Positions 23,575 to 33,261 of a stretch of DNA of 64,000 nucleotides are shown here, piece by piece. Source of the stretch: Chloroflexus islandicus. GTDB taxonomy: Bacteria > Chloroflexota > Chloroflexia > Chloroflexales > Chloroflexaceae. The translations under genes were made by a program, and so were the position numbers. How positions within the stretch are numbered: the first letter of the stretch is position 1; each line of letters starts with the position of its first letter. Where the stretch lies: NCBI RefSeq assembly GCF_001650695.1, contig NZ_LWQS01000038.1, forward strand, positions 124,001 through 188,000, written 5' to 3'. Under the pieces are notes generated by a model. That model worked only from the letters and a program-made list of their open reading frames with translations, did not search any database and was not told the DNA's origin.

Positions 23575-25013
23575 ATCGTCTTCGCCTCCGTGTAGAACTC
23601 TAGGCTGTAGTGGCCGCCTTCGCGCCCGATGCCGCTGTTTTTCATACCGCCAAACGGCACCCGCAGGTCGCGCACAAAGAAGTCGTTGATCCAGATCGTG
23701 CCCGCTTCGAGCGCCGCGCCTAACCGCACTGCGCGCCCGACGTCGCGCGTCTGCACAACTGCTGAGAGGCCGTAACCAACTCCGTTGGCAATTGCAATCG
23801 CTTCTTCCTCATCATCGAACGGCGCAACCGTCACTACCGGCCCAAAGATCTCTTCTTGGCACACCCGATCGCGGGGCTGGACATCGACAATAATCGTTGG
23901 CTGTAAGAAGTTGCCCTGATCGAAGGGCGATGGCAAATTGGGCTGCGTTCCTCCCTGAATGATGCGCGCGCCGCTATCGCGGGCGATAGCGATGTAGCTG
24001 CTCACCCGTTCGTGATGTTCGCGCGAGATCAGTGCGCCGACTTTAGTGCTGGCAGCGAACGGATCGCCAACGGTGAGGTTGGCGGCTGCCGCTCGGAAAC
24101 GCTCAAGGAAGGCGTCGTAGATCGGGCGCTGCACCAGCAGCCGCGGCCCGGCCAGACAGAACTCGCCTTGGTTGAAGAAGGATGAGCGCAGGCTGATGGC
24201 AACTGCCCGGTCGAGATCGGCGTCGGCGAAGATGAGATTCGCGCCTTTGCCGCCCAATTCAAACGAGACGCGCTTGAGGGTGGATGAGGCAGCGGCCATG
24301 ATGATCTTGCCGGTGGTGGTTTCGCCAGTGAATGAGATCAGCTTGACGTCAGGATGTTTGGTAAGAAATTCACCGGCTGAATTGGGGCCGAAACCATGAA
24401 TGACGTTGATCACTCCCGGCGGTACGCCGGCCTCATGGGCCAATTGCGCTAGCCGCCATGTGCCAATCGGCGTCAGCTCAGCCGGCTTCATCACTACCGT
24501 ATTGCCAAACGCTAGCGCCGGCCCCATCTTCCACGTCGCCTGCAAGAGCGGGATATTCCACGGCGCGATTAAGGCCGCGACTCCCACCGGCTGCCGCAGC
24601 ACATAATTGATATAGCCGTTATCCATCGGGTAGGCTTCGCTCCCGTGGGTGGCGGCAAAATCGGCAAAAAACTCGATGTTGGCGGCAATGCGCGGGATGT
24701 AGCCGGCCCGATTTTCGCTGATCGGTCGCCCAACATCCCACGTCTCAATCGCAGCCAGCTCCGCTTCATGATCGCGGATCAGTTGGGCAAACCGCTTCAG
24801 AATCAATCGCCGCTCTGCCACCGGCGTCCGGCTCCATTGGCGAAAAGCCCGCGCCGCCGCCTGCACCGCCGCATCAACTTCAGCCGCTCCTGCCTCCGGC
24901 GCCGACCCGATCACATGGTTGGTCGCTGGGTAGAGAATATCGAACCGCGGCCCTCGATCAACGAATTGGCCGTCAATGTAGTGGCTCACATGAAAAAAGG
25001 GATAGTCCATCAT
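23556..25013 (-). CDS. dmpC: 2-Hydroxymuconic semialdehyde dehydrogenase-like aldehyde dehydrogenase
   Basis: Oxidises the ring-fission semialdehyde to 2-hydroxymuconate with NAD+, the entrance to the oxalocrotonate branch. The 485-residue ALDH has N153 (PWNIPLLQATWKMGPALAFGN), E252 (FELGGKGAN) and nucleophile C286 (NQGEFCLAGPR), and ends with GIGREGGHYSLEFYTEAKTI, typical of hydroxymuconic/CHMS dehydrogenases. ATG 25013 and ATG 25010 are both possible behind AAGGAG; the first overlaps the decarboxylase stop as ATGATGA. Substrate choice between 2-hydroxymuconate and the carboxymethyl analogue depends on the upper pathway and is unsettled. Confidence 0.88.
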   Translation of the reverse strand: MMDYPFFHVSHYIDGQFVDRGPRFDILYPATNHVIGSAPEAGAAEVDAAVQAAARAFRQWSRTPVAERRLILKRFAQLIRDHEAELAAIETWDVGRPISENRAGYIPRIAANIEFFADFAATHGSEAYPMDNGYINYVLRQPVGVAALIAPWNIPLLQATWKMGPALAFGNTVVMKPAELTPIGTWRLAQLAHEAGVPPGVINVIHGFGPNSAGEFLTKHPDVKLISFTGETTTGKIIMAAASSTLKRVSFELGGKGANLIFADADLDRAVAISLRSSFFNQGEFCLAGPRLLVQRPIYDAFLERFRAAAANLTVGDPFAASTKVGALISREHHERVSSYIAIARDSGARIIQGGTQPNLPSPFDQGNFLQPTIIVDVQPRDRVCQEEIFGPVVTVAPFDDEEEAIAIANGVGYGLSAVVQTRDVGRAVRLGAALEAGTIWINDFFVRDLRVPFGGMKNSGIGREGGHYSLEFYTEAKTICLSNQ

Positions 25014-25750
25014 CCTGCTCCTTCCAGTTGCGCCTGCACTATGTCGTCGCCGAGCACGACTTCGAGCACGCCGGCCGCAGCCGGAATCGCCGGCGCCGGT
25101 GAGCCAAGGAAGATGATCTGCCCGGCGGCAAGGCCGCCAGCCGCCTGCGCCAACCAGCAGAGCTGCTGGGCAAGGTTGCCCAATGCCGCCACCGGCCCGG
25201 CCGCGCGCAGCTCGCCGTTGAGGTACAGCCGTAGCTCACCGTCCGGCATCGGTTCGTGCAGCCGCTCACCGAGCAGAAAACCGCCGCCCGAGGCGTTGTC
25301 GGCGATCACTTCAACGGCGCTAAAGCGGTAATCGGCCCATACGCTATCGAGAATGTCAAGCCCAAGAAAGATGCCTCCTACCGCGCGCGCCGCCATGCCC
25401 GGTTCGGCGTGGGCCGGCAACGGACTGCGCAACACCACGGCTAGCTCTGGTTCGAGCCGAGGCTGCACGAAGTCATTCAGGTTGATCACCCGCTCGCGGA
25501 TCATTGCCCGGCTGATCCGGCCATATATCGGTTGGTCAAGACCCATCTGGCGCTGCTTGGCCGGACTGATCAGGCCGAGTTTGTAGCCAATGCAGTGTGC
25601 ATCAGGCACGCGCATTCGCTGAATACGGTACGCGCCGGCCAAATCGACGCCCCACTCGCCGGCCCGGCTCGCGACCGGCTGGAGCGACCGCCGCGCATGC
25701 TGGATCGTGGTCGCCAAACTATCTTCAGCCCGAGTAAGCTCCATAATCAT
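25010..25750 (-). CDS. dmpH: 4-Oxalocrotonate decarboxylase (DmpH type)
   Basis: Removes CO2 from 2-oxo-3-hexenedioate to give 2-hydroxypenta-2,4-dienoate, normally as a complex with the hydratase. The 246-residue FAH-fold protein carries HCIGYKLGLISPAKQRQMG, the acidic metal site FVQPRLEPELAVVL, GLDILDSVWADYRFSAVEVIADNASGGGFLLG and LGSPAPAIPAAAGVLEVVLG. The YKLGL(T/I)SPAKQRQMG block is the decarboxylase form, which separates it from the DmpE-like paralogue. It abuts the tautomerase-like gene by 25 bp and overlaps the dehydrogenase start. Confidence 0.85.
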   Translation of the reverse strand: MIMELTRAEDSLATTIQHARRSLQPVASRAGEWGVDLAGAYRIQRMRVPDAHCIGYKLGLISPAKQRQMGLDQPIYGRISRAMIRERVINLNDFVQPRLEPELAVVLRSPLPAHAEPGMAARAVGGIFLGLDILDSVWADYRFSAVEVIADNASGGGFLLGERLHEPMPDGELRLYLNGELRAAGPVAALGNLAQQLCWLAQAAGGLAAGQIIFLGSPAPAIPAAAGVLEVVLGDDIVQAQLEGAG

Positions 25751-25775
25751 TCCTCACCACATGGCGCCTGTGCAT

Positions 25776-25994
25776 TTACCGCTGCCCGTCGCTCGCCGGT
25801 TCGTTCCGGCGCAATTCAGCCATCGACGTCCCGCCAACCGTCCAGTGGGTTGGCGGAATCTCCTGAATGATTAATCTCACCTCGGCCAGCGGCACGCCAA
25901 ACGCTTCGGCGGCCGCCGCCGATACCGCGCGCGCCAATTCGGCTTTCTGTTCGGCGCTGCGCCCTTCCAGCATCGTGATGCGCAACAGCAGCAT
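25776..25994 (-). CDS. Tautomerase-family protein lacking the N-terminal proline
   Basis: A 72-residue 4-oxalocrotonate tautomerase homologue in the meta-pathway run. The body aligns well: ITMLEGRSAEQKAELARAVSAAAAEAFGVPLAEVRLIIQEIPPTHWTVGG. The N-terminus is Met-Leu-Leu-Leu-Arg, where family members have Met-Pro-Ile; the catalytic Pro1 is therefore absent. ATG 25994 has AAAGGA 8 nt upstream, and an earlier in-frame start would add an unrelated 24 residues without placing a Pro after Met. Either it is a non-tautomerase member, or it pairs with another subunit such as the Pro1-bearing protein at 22227. Confidence 0.8.
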   Translation of the reverse strand: MLLLRITMLEGRSAEQKAELARAVSAAAAEAFGVPLAEVRLIIQEIPPTHWTVGGTSMAELRRNEPASDGQR

Positions 25995-26013
25995 GAGACC
26001 AATCCTTTGACAG

Positions 26014-26850
26014 TTATTCACCCAAAAATGCGCGCACCAATTGGTGAAAGCGCTGGCTATGCTCAATCTGCGTCCAATGGCTGCACCGCCCGATCACATG
26101 CAATTCGGCGTTGGGCAGGCGGTTGAGCAGATAGTAACTGGTATCAACCGGCACGATCGCATCGTCACGGCCATGGATCAACAATACCGGCTGCTCGATC
26201 CGGCGCAGCGCGGCATCAGGCACGATCAGCGCGTCGAGATGGGTTTGGCGCGGCGCCGGAAACATCGCTGTGTACGACCGTCGCACGTCGGCCCGCATTG
26301 CAGCCGCATAGCGAATGCGCACAATCTCGTCGAGCCGGTCGCGCACAAAGGCATCGTCATAAACAAACCAGCGAATCGCTTGGGCCAACAGTGCCGGCGA
26401 AGGATCATCGTAGAATCCCCACAACCGGTCGAGTTCCGGCGTGAGCCGGCACGGTGCGCCAATCGCCCCCATCAACACCACCCGCCGGAACCGCTGCGGC
26501 GCTTCGAGCAGCAGATGCAGCGCGACCGCGCCGCCCATCGAGTTGCCGACAAGGTCAACCTGCCCTACGCCCAGCGTATCGAGCAGCGCCAGCATCTGAT
26601 CGACCCACACCCGCATCCAGCGCCGGATGTCGTTCGGCGGCGGATCGGGATGCTGGCTATCGCCAAACCCCACTAAATCGGGTGCTAGACAATCCCACCG
26701 CTCGCCGAGCGCGGGCAAGGCCAGTTGCCAATTCGACCAGCCGTTAGCGCCCGGCCCCGACCCGTGAATGAAGAGGATTGCCGGCCCTCCCGCCGGCCCT
26801 TGCCGGTTGAGGTTGGTGGTATACGCACCGGTTATGATCTGTTCAGCCAT
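26014..26850 (-). CDS. dmpD: Alpha/beta hydrolase, meta-cleavage product (2-hydroxymuconic semialdehyde) hydrolase
   Basis: Cleaves the C-C bond of the ring-fission product to 2-hydroxypentadienoate and a short acid, the hydrolytic branch of the meta pathway. The 278-residue protein has oxyanion motif LFIHGSGPGANGWSNW, nucleophile elbow LVGNSMGGAVALHLL (S104), acid LLIHGRDDAIVPVDTSYYL and base GRCSHWTQIEHSQRFHQLV, all as in DmpD/XylF/BphD. HGSGPGA is the hallmark of this C-C hydrolase group. It stands 20 bp upstream of the tautomerase-like gene and follows a 72-bp gap after the flavin reductase gene. Confidence 0.88.
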   Translation of the reverse strand: MAEQIITGAYTTNLNRQGPAGGPAILFIHGSGPGANGWSNWQLALPALGERWDCLAPDLVGFGDSQHPDPPPNDIRRWMRVWVDQMLALLDTLGVGQVDLVGNSMGGAVALHLLLEAPQRFRRVVLMGAIGAPCRLTPELDRLWGFYDDPSPALLAQAIRWFVYDDAFVRDRLDEIVRIRYAAAMRADVRRSYTAMFPAPRQTHLDALIVPDAALRRIEQPVLLIHGRDDAIVPVDTSYYLLNRLPNAELHVIGRCSHWTQIEHSQRFHQLVRAFLGE

Positions 26851-26922
26851 CGCCGTTCCTTGTCTTCAGCCGGTAGCTAGCAACGACGCCCCCCATCCGT
26901 GTGCATCCGCGTCTCATTTGCC

Positions 26923-27426
26923 TCACACCGCTGCCAGCTTGCCGTACTGGCCACGGTAGAACAGTAGCGGACGACCTTCGCGGTAGGCAAGGTACTCAAC
27001 CAAGCCGATAAAGAGCGTATGGTCGCCGGCGGGATGGGCATCAACAATCCGCGCCACCACATGGGCCAGCGCCTCGGCGATCAGCGGTGTGCCAGCGTGC
27101 CAGACGAAATGCGGCTGCAAGCCGGCCACTGGTTTGCCGCTGAAATGGCGGCTGAGATGCTCTTGCTCTTCGCTCAGCTTGCTCACGCCGTAGCGCCGGC
27201 CGGGGGCCAGCAAGCTATGCATTTTCGCCGTGCGTCCAATCGACACTAGCACTAGCGGCGGCTCAAGCGAGACCGACAAAAAGGCGTTGGCGGTCATGCC
27301 ATGCACCACTTCATTATGGGCAGTGGTGATAACGGTCACCCCAGTCGCAAAACAGCCCATTGTGGCGCGAAACAAGCGCGGATCGAGCGCCGGATCGGCC
27401 AGCATAGCCGCGGATTGGTTGCTCAT
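26923..27426 (-). CDS. Flavin reductase of a two-component monooxygenase (HpaC/PheA2-like)
   Basis: Supplies reduced FAD/FMN to the oxygenase component encoded at 31666. The 167-residue protein shows the flavin reductase-like split barrel: [45 protein letters not shown], then [18 protein letters not shown] and the closing [30 protein letters not shown]. These are hallmark blocks of HpaC/DIM6-type reductases. It overlaps dmpG by 4 nt. Separation from the oxygenase by about 4 kb is unusual but keeps the same direction. Confidence 0.87.
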   Translation of the reverse strand: MSNQSAAMLADPALDPRLFRATMGCFATGVTVITTAHNEVVHGMTANAFLSVSLEPPLVLVSIGRTAKMHSLLAPGRRYGVSKLSEEQEHLSRHFSGKPVAGLQPHFVWHAGTPLIAEALAHVVARIVDAHPAGDHTLFIGLVEYLAYREGRPLLFYRGQYGKLAAV

Positions 27427-28454
27427 AGGCGGGACTCCTTGCGGGTGCCGGCAGTGTGCCGCCGGCTCAAATCAAGCGCCACGTCGATGATCCAGTCTTC
27501 TTGCCCGGCCACCGCCTGCCGCCGTCCTAGCTCAACCAGTATCTCGCGCGGATCAACGCCGTACTGCGCGCCGGCCCGTTTGGCGTGCAACAAGAAGGTT
27601 GAGTAGACGCCGGCATAGCCAATCGTGATCGCATCGCGATCGGGGAAGGGTTGGAAGGGCATGATCGGCGCAACGATGTATTCGGCGGCGTCCATCAGGC
27701 CAAAGACATCGAGGCCGGGATTCAAGCCCAACCGGTCGAGCACGGCTGCCAACAGCTCGGTAGCGGCATTGCCGGCCCCCGCCCCCAACCCGCGCAGACA
27801 GCCGTCGATCTGGTCGGCGCCGGCTTCGAGCGCGGCCAGTGTGTTGCCAATCCCTAGGCCAAGGTTGTTGTGAGCGTGAAAGCCGACCTGCACCGAGAGC
27901 GCTTCCTTCAACGCCCGCACCCGTGCCGCCGCGTCAGACGGCAACATTGCGCCCGCCGAATCAACGATATAGACGCAATCGGCGCCATACGACTCCATCA
28001 ACTTTGCCTGCTCGGCCAAGGCTTCTGGCGGGCGCATGTGGGCCATCATCAGAAAGCCGACCGTCTCTAAGCCCAATTCTTTCGCCAACCCAAAATGCTG
28101 TTCGGAAACATCCGCCTCAGTGCATTGGGTCGCAATCCGCACGACTTGAATCCCGCGCGCGACCGCCTCTTTCAACTCTTGGCGCGTGCCAATGCCCGGC
28201 AGCATGAGCGCAGCGATCTTGGCGCGTTCGGCGTGGCTGCGCGCCGTCTCGATCAGATCAAATTCCGATGTGTGCGAAAAGCCGTATTGCAACGACGATC
28301 CGGCCAACCCATCGCCGTGGCTGACCTCGATCACCGGCACGCCAGCCCGATCGAGCGCCTGCACAATGCTCGCTACTTGCTCGCGGGTGAATTGGTGGCG
28401 CATCGGGTGCGAACCGTCGCGCAAGGTGGTATCGGTTAGGCGCGGCGCTTTCAT
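27423..28454 (-). CDS. dmpG: 4-Hydroxy-2-oxovalerate aldolase
   Basis: Splits 4-hydroxy-2-oxovalerate to pyruvate and acetaldehyde, passing acetaldehyde through a channel to the dehydrogenase encoded next to it. The 343-residue HMGL-like TIM barrel has [18 protein letters not shown] (metal/catalytic residues), [29 protein letters not shown] and [41 protein letters not shown], followed by the C-terminal communication domain. It overlaps dmpF by 4 nt, as expected for a stable DmpFG complex. Confidence 0.95.
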   Translation of the reverse strand: MKAPRLTDTTLRDGSHPMRHQFTREQVASIVQALDRAGVPVIEVSHGDGLAGSSLQYGFSHTSEFDLIETARSHAERAKIAALMLPGIGTRQELKEAVARGIQVVRIATQCTEADVSEQHFGLAKELGLETVGFLMMAHMRPPEALAEQAKLMESYGADCVYIVDSAGAMLPSDAAARVRALKEALSVQVGFHAHNNLGLGIGNTLAALEAGADQIDGCLRGLGAGAGNAATELLAAVLDRLGLNPGLDVFGLMDAAEYIVAPIMPFQPFPDRDAITIGYAGVYSTFLLHAKRAGAQYGVDPREILVELGRRQAVAGQEDWIIDVALDLSRRHTAGTRKESRL

Positions 28455-29368
28455 GCCGTCACCTCCATGGTTTTCAAGAGATGGGCGGCGAAGAGTTCAC
28501 CGACTCGCCGGGCCGCCGCCGTCATGATGTCGAGATTGCCGGCGTAGGGCGGCAGAAAGTCGCCAGCGCCCTCCACTTCGAGCAGCATAATGATCACTGG
28601 CCGTTCGCCCCACGGTGTCGCCCGCCGCTCGACAACCGGTAGATTCTTGAGCCGGTAGCCGGGGACGTAATGTTGGACATCGGCCACCATTTGCGCGACC
28701 GAGTCTTGGACGGCGGCTTCATCAAAATCGCCTTCCGGCATCACATAGATGGTGTTGCGCATCAAAATTGGCGGATTGGCCGGATTGAGAATAATAATCG
28801 CCTTGGCTTCCTGCGCGCCGCCGATCGCCTCAAGCCCGCGCGCCGTCGTAAAGGTAAACTCATCAATATTCTGGCGTGTGCCCGGCCCCGCCGAACGGCT
28901 CGCAACCGTGCTCACCATCTCGGCGTAACGCACCGGCGTCACCCGGCTCACCGCATACACCAGCGGGATGGTGGCCTGCCCGCCGCAGGTGATCAAGTTG
29001 ACATTCGCCGCGCGCAGATGCTCGCCGAGATTGACCGGCGGCACCACATACGGCCCGCGCGCCGCCGGAGTAAGGTCAATCGCGATGCGCCCGCTCTCGC
29101 GCAATAATTTGGCATGGCGCACATGCGCTTTGGCGCTGGTGGCATCAAACACTATCCGAATCTCAGGATCGGCGAGAATGGCCTCAATGCCATTGGCACT
29201 GGTTGCAATCCCTAACTGCCGTGCCCGCGCCAATCCTTCCGATGCCGGATCGATCCCGGCCACCAACGCCAATTCCATCGGCCCCGGCTGCCTTAGCAGC
29301 TTATACATCAGGTCGGCGCCTATATTGCCGGAACCGAGGATGGCGACTTTGACTTTATCGGCTTGCAT
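28451..29368 (-). CDS. dmpF: Acetaldehyde dehydrogenase (acylating)
   Basis: Converts acetaldehyde, NAD+ and CoA to acetyl-CoA, finishing the lower meta pathway in complex with the aldolase. The 305-residue protein has the Rossmann motif [34 protein letters not shown], and the catalytic cysteine in [20 protein letters not shown], then [23 protein letters not shown] 29368 has GGAGGAACG upstream. The first 49 nt overlap the end of the IclR gene in another frame. Confidence 0.95.
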   Translation of the reverse strand: MQADKVKVAILGSGNIGADLMYKLLRQPGPMELALVAGIDPASEGLARARQLGIATSANGIEAILADPEIRIVFDATSAKAHVRHAKLLRESGRIAIDLTPAARGPYVVPPVNLGEHLRAANVNLITCGGQATIPLVYAVSRVTPVRYAEMVSTVASRSAGPGTRQNIDEFTFTTARGLEAIGGAQEAKAIIILNPANPPILMRNTIYVMPEGDFDEAAVQDSVAQMVADVQHYVPGYRLKNLPVVERRATPWGERPVIIMLLEVEGAGDFLPPYAGNLDIMTAAARRVGELFAAHLLKTMEVTA

Positions 29369-30126
29369 GCAGACGTTCCTCCATAATAGCCCAGCCGCTC
29401 AGAAATGCGCTGCGCGCCCTCAACAATCGCTCGCGTGTATTGGTCGCGGTGGGTGCGAAAGCGATGGGTCGGCGCCGAAAAGCTCACCGCGGCGATAACC
29501 TGCCCTTCGTAGTTGCGAATCGGCGCTGCTACACAGCACAACCCAATCGATACCTCTTCGAGATCGTAGGCGTACCCCTGCTGCCGCACCCGCGTCAATT
29601 CGGCTGCCAACGCATCAAGCGAGGTGATGGTATTGGGCGTAAACGGGTACAGTTGCTCATCACCAACCACCCGCAGCACTTCACTCCATGGTTGGTGGGC
29701 CAGCAAGACTTTGCCCACCCCTGAACAGTGAGCCGGCAACCGCACCCCAATCCCCGACAACTCGACCTGCAATCCCTGCTGGCCGCGCAACTTCTCAAGA
29801 TAAACCACCGTCCCCGCTTCCAGCACAGCCAGATGCATTGTCTCACCCCACGCCGCCACCATCTCTTGCATCACCGCCCGCGCTTCGTCACGGAACTCGG
29901 TGGTCTTGAGCAGCGTCTGCCCCAACTCAAGCAGACGCCAACCCAACCGGTAGCGACCAGTGCCAACCCGGCGCAACAGACCCTGCTCGGCCAGACTGCT
30001 GAGCAGCTCCGAGACGCTCGATTTGGGCAGCTCGAGCGCCTTCGCCATCTCGCCCACACTCCATTCCGGGTTGGCCGGGGTAAAGAGCGTGAGCGCGCGC
30101 GCCGCCTTTTGCAGAGTCTGCAACAT
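29320..30126 (-). CDS. IclR-family transcription regulator of the aromatic island
   Basis: A 268-residue regulator, likely controlling the meta-pathway genes it precedes. The N-terminal winged helix (residues about 5-60) reads [42 protein letters not shown]. The effector domain follows, with [47 protein letters not shown] and the end block [29 protein letters not shown], both typical of IclR ligand domains. It reads into the start of dmpF, overlapping by 49 nt, so the two are likely co-transcribed. Candidate operators are seen upstream of hpaB, not next to this gene. The effector is probably an aromatic acid or catechol intermediate, unproven. Confidence 0.9.
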   Translation of the reverse strand: MLQTLQKAARALTLFTPANPEWSVGEMAKALELPKSSVSELLSSLAEQGLLRRVGTGRYRLGWRLLELGQTLLKTTEFRDEARAVMQEMVAAWGETMHLAVLEAGTVVYLEKLRGQQGLQVELSGIGVRLPAHCSGVGKVLLAHQPWSEVLRVVGDEQLYPFTPNTITSLDALAAELTRVRQQGYAYDLEEVSIGLCCVAAPIRNYEGQVIAAVSFSAPTHRFRTHRDQYTRAIVEGAQRISERLGYYGGTSACKPIKSKSPSSVPAI

Positions 30127-30154
30127 CGCTTCCTCCTTAGCTATGGTTTAGAGT

Positions 30155-30640
30155 GCAGATCGCAAGCGCAACTACAGGCCCGTTTCATCCGCACACCCCA
30201 GCCCGCGCAGCGGGCTTCGTAGCCTTCACCCCGCCTTGTAGGGCTAGGCACATGGGCCAGACACAGCGACCTTCCCATCTCTCCAACCCGCGCCACCGAC
30301 TTCGTAACCATCGCCCAGCCCTTGAGGTTGAGGAGCGGCCAGACCATCCGTTGATCACTGTGCGATGCCGCCACGCTCGGCGCTGCGCTCTCCTCTCCCA
30401 CGCTGCGGGAGCGGGGCTGGGGGTGAGGGCCAGCAGCCCGCGCAGCGGGCTTCGTAACCCTAGCCCGGCCCTTCAGGGCCGGGTACCGGACAGATGTTCT
30501 GTCCGCCCTTAAACCCGCGTTGCGGGAGAGGGGCTGGGGGTGAGGATGCACCAGTACATCCCAACGCCATCAACCACATCTGCACTCGTGTGATCTATCC
30601 GCCCTTGAACCCTTCAGGGCCGGGCGCATCTGCCCGCCCT
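30155..30640. repeat. REP-like hairpin repeat cluster (GCGCAGCGGGCTTCGTA family)
   Basis: No gene in about 530 bases. Copies of CAGCCCGCGCAGCGGGCTTCG (for example 30203-30223 and 30432-30452), palindromic CCCGGCCCTTCAGGGCCGGG (30464-30483 and partial near 30615) and a GAGCGGGGCTGGGGGTGAGG word are mixed. The family recurs at 36.3-36.8 and 45.7-46.1 kb. It separates the dioxygenase gene from the iclR-dmp run. Confidence 0.8.
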
Positions 30641-30660
30641 GAAGGGCCGCGACTACCAAC

Positions 30661-31641
30661 CTACCCCGCCGCCATCGCCGGCTCGTGCTCATGCACCACC
30701 GGCGTGCCGTAGAGGAAGAACTCACCCGGCAAGTTGCCGCCGAACCAGACAATCCCCGCCGCCAGCGTCTCTTCCGTCCACGTGATCGGCTTCCACGCCG
30801 GGTCGAAGATCAGATAGCCCGGATCGCCAAACAGCTCGACCCGGTTGCCGCCCGGTTCATAGACATACATAAACATCGCTTGGCTGATACCGTGCTTGCC
30901 GGGGCCGGCCTCGATGTAGATGCCCTGCTCGCGGAAGACATCGGCCAGATCGTTGAGGTTCTGCGGGTAGCCGTACCAGTAGCAGACGTGGTGCAACCGG
31001 CCGCGCGCCCCTTTGCCGTCACGCATCAGCGCCACCTCATGCACCAACGGCGACACGCTCAGCCAGCAGCCGGCCTCGATGCCATTGTTCAGCACAATAT
31101 GCTCGCGCAGCCGGAAGCCCAACTGCTCCATCATAAAGTTCTTGTTAACCGTCACATCCGAGGTGAGCAAATTGACGTGATCGAGCCGGCGCACCGGCAC
31201 GCCGCGCAACGGGCGCTTCTGCGGCCGGTTGAGCAGCGGCGACTTCTGATCTTCCGCCGGCTGGAAGTACTCCACCTCCCACAAAATCTCCATCGGGTGG
31301 CCGTCAGGGGTGGTGAATTGGTAAGCCGCGCCATGGCCGAGATCGCCATCCATCCAACCTTTGCCCAAGCCCGACGCCTCGATCGCCTTCACCCGCCGCT
31401 CGAGTGCCTGCGGCGAGCTGGCCCGCCACGACACATGGCCCAAACCCGGCTCCTTCGCCTCAGTGATCTTGAGCGTGTGATGGTACCAGTCTTCGTAGGC
31501 CCGCAGGTAGACCGACTGCCCCTGCTGCGTCGTCACCTCCATACCGAGCAGATCGCGGAAGAACCAGAGCGTCTCATTTGGCTTCGGGGTCAAAATCTCA
31601 ACATGGGCCAGTTGATGGGTGTCGAAGATCGGCTCGCTCAT
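30661..31641 (-). CDS. Extradiol ring-cleavage dioxygenase (catechol 2,3-dioxygenase-like, type I)
   Basis: Opens a catechol-type ring next to a hydroxyl using Fe(II) and O2. The 326-residue protein has two glyoxalase/VOC modules. The C-terminal one carries the metal ligands H155 (RRLDHVNLL), H217 or H218 ([11 protein letters not shown]) and E269 ([10 protein letters not shown]), with H201 (LVHEVALM) and Tyr residues in [12 protein letters not shown] for acid-base steps. It is slightly longer than the usual about 307-residue enzyme. The gene follows the oxygenase component by 24 bp. Substrate could be catechol, a methylcatechol or homoprotocatechuate; the DmpE/G/F set downstream favours catechol-like compounds. 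Confidence 0.88.
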   Translation of the reverse strand: MSEPIFDTHQLAHVEILTPKPNETLWFFRDLLGMEVTTQQGQSVYLRAYEDWYHHTLKITEAKEPGLGHVSWRASSPQALERRVKAIEASGLGKGWMDGDLGHGAAYQFTTPDGHPMEILWEVEYFQPAEDQKSPLLNRPQKRPLRGVPVRRLDHVNLLTSDVTVNKNFMMEQLGFRLREHIVLNNGIEAGCWLSVSPLVHEVALMRDGKGARGRLHHVCYWYGYPQNLNDLADVFREQGIYIEAGPGKHGISQAMFMYVYEPGGNRVELFGDPGYLIFDPAWKPITWTEETLAAGIVWFGGNLPGEFFLYGTPVVHEHEPAMAAG

Positions 31642-31665
31642 TGTTGTCCTCCTTCCTTGCGTGTG

Positions 31666-33261
31666 TTAGCGCTGGTTCATCACCACATTGACATCATCCG
31701 GATTCACCAAATCAGCCGCCGTCCAGCCATCGAGGTCGTATTCGGCCATGCAGCGCTCGGCAAATGCCTTCATCTGCGCCGTCACCCCCATCGCCATCGC
31801 CGCACCCAGCGTCTCGATGCGGATGTTCTCGTGATTGCCGGCGTAATTGCGCTCGTACAGCTCGTGCCTCCCGCCAAACTCGGTACCCATCGCATCCCAG
31901 AGCAGCTTCATCAGCTTGATGCGATCGAGCGCGCTGTAGCCGTTTGAGCCGCGCACAAACCGATCGAGGTAGGCGCGCACTTCCGGGTTCTTGAGATCGG
32001 CGGCGTGCGATGGCAGATAGATCAGCGCACTGGCCACGTCCTTCTCGATCAGGTCTTTAATCTTGACGTAGGCGTCCGGCGCCATCACCCGATACGAGAA
32101 TGCCGCCTCAAGGTTGGGCAAGAGGTAGCCATCAACCCACGGCATCGGGTTGCGCACCATCGCCTCGGTCAACTGCCAGAAGAGGTTGCGATAGGTGACA
32201 ATTTCGCCCAACCGCGCCTGCACGCCGCGGAACTCGCCCACCCCGGTCGCTTCCACCGCCTTGAGCATCAGGCCGGTGATGAAATCGAGCTTGACGGCAA
32301 AGCGCACGCCGCCATGCAAGGGGAAGCGATGGCCAAAGCCCGAGAGCGGGAAGAAGGTATTGACCTTCTCAATATCGCCGTAGACAAAGACATTTTCCCA
32401 CGGGATCAGCACCTTGTCGAAGATCAGGATCGAGTCGTTCTCATCCAGCCGGCTCGATAGCGGATAGTCGAAGGGGCTGCCCGTGACCGCGGCATTATAT
32501 TCGTAGGAGGTGCGCGCAATCAGCTTCACGCCGGGAGCATTCATCGGCACTGCGAAGATCAGCGCAAACCGCTTCTCTTTAATCGGCAGCGGGCCATAGT
32601 GAGCAATAAAGTTAACGTGAGTCAGCGCGCTGCCGGTTGCCACCACCTTCGCCCCCGATACAATCAGGCCGGCGTCGGTCTCGCGCTCGACATGCATAAA
32701 CACGTCGCCAACTTCATCCGGCGGGCGGTTGCGGTCGATCGGCGGATTGACAATCGCGTGGTTCCAGTAGATCAGCTCTTCCTGCGTCCGGCGGTACCAG
32801 CGCCGCGCATTCTCTTGATAGGGTGCGTAAAACTCGGCATTCGCGCCCAACGTGCCGGTGAAAGCCGCTTTGTAATCAGGGGCGCGGCCCATCCAACCAT
32901 AGACCGCCCGCTGCAACTCGGCAATTGTATCGCGCGCCCGCACCAGATCAGCAACCGTGCGCGAGCCAACAAAGAAGGGGTGGGTCCAGCCGCCGCTGCC
33001 GGTATCGGTCGGCATCGTCCACTTCCAGTTCTCCGGCCCGCCGCGCGCCACGTCCTCTTGGTGCAGCTCGTGCAGGCGATCGTACCACCGCGCCACCATC
33101 CGCGCCGAATTGCGGAAGGCCGGATGCGTGGTAATATCCTTTACCCGCTCGCCTTGAAAGTAGACCACTCGATCGTCGCGCAGGCTCTCAAGATACTCCC
33201 GCCCATTCATTGGGCGCGCGCCAGCTACGGTGGTCTCCGCCATCGTCTCGGACACCGTCAT
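31666..33261 (-). CDS. FADH2-dependent aromatic hydroxylase, HpaB/PheA oxygenase component
   Basis: Hydroxylates a phenolic ring ortho to the hydroxyl using FADH2 from the reductase at 26923. The 531-residue protein matches the 4-hydroxyphenylacetate 3-monooxygenase family: [21 protein letters not shown] at the start, [16 protein letters not shown], [16 protein letters not shown] segments, [23 protein letters not shown], the FAD-binding [26 protein letters not shown], and [18 protein letters not shown] near the end. GGAGGTGATG before ATG 33261 decides the start over an upstream in-frame codon. Phenol hydroxylases of thermophilic bacilli (PheA) are in the same family, so 4-hydroxyphenylacetate and phenol are both candidate substrates. 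Confidence 0.88.
   Translation of the reverse strand: MTVSETMAETTVAGARPMNGREYLESLRDDRVVYFQGERVKDITTHPAFRNSARMVARWYDRLHELHQEDVARGGPENWKWTMPTDTGSGGWTHPFFVGSRTVADLVRARDTIAELQRAVYGWMGRAPDYKAAFTGTLGANAEFYAPYQENARRWYRRTQEELIYWNHAIVNPPIDRNRPPDEVGDVFMHVERETDAGLIVSGAKVVATGSALTHVNFIAHYGPLPIKEKRFALIFAVPMNAPGVKLIARTSYEYNAAVTGSPFDYPLSSRLDENDSILIFDKVLIPWENVFVYGDIEKVNTFFPLSGFGHRFPLHGGVRFAVKLDFITGLMLKAVEATGVGEFRGVQARLGEIVTYRNLFWQLTEAMVRNPMPWVDGYLLPNLEAAFSYRVMAPDAYVKIKDLIEKDVASALIYLPSHAADLKNPEVRAYLDRFVRGSNGYSALDRIKLMKLLWDAMGTEFGGRHELYERNYAGNHENIRIETLGAAMAMGVTAQMKAFAERCMAEYDLDGWTAADLVNPDDVNVVMNQR

Noticed and set aside
30685-31947. A 420-codon open frame antisense to the dioxygenase and hydroxylase genes
   Set aside because: His/Arg-rich mirror of GC-biased coding sequence spanning two real genes on the other strand.
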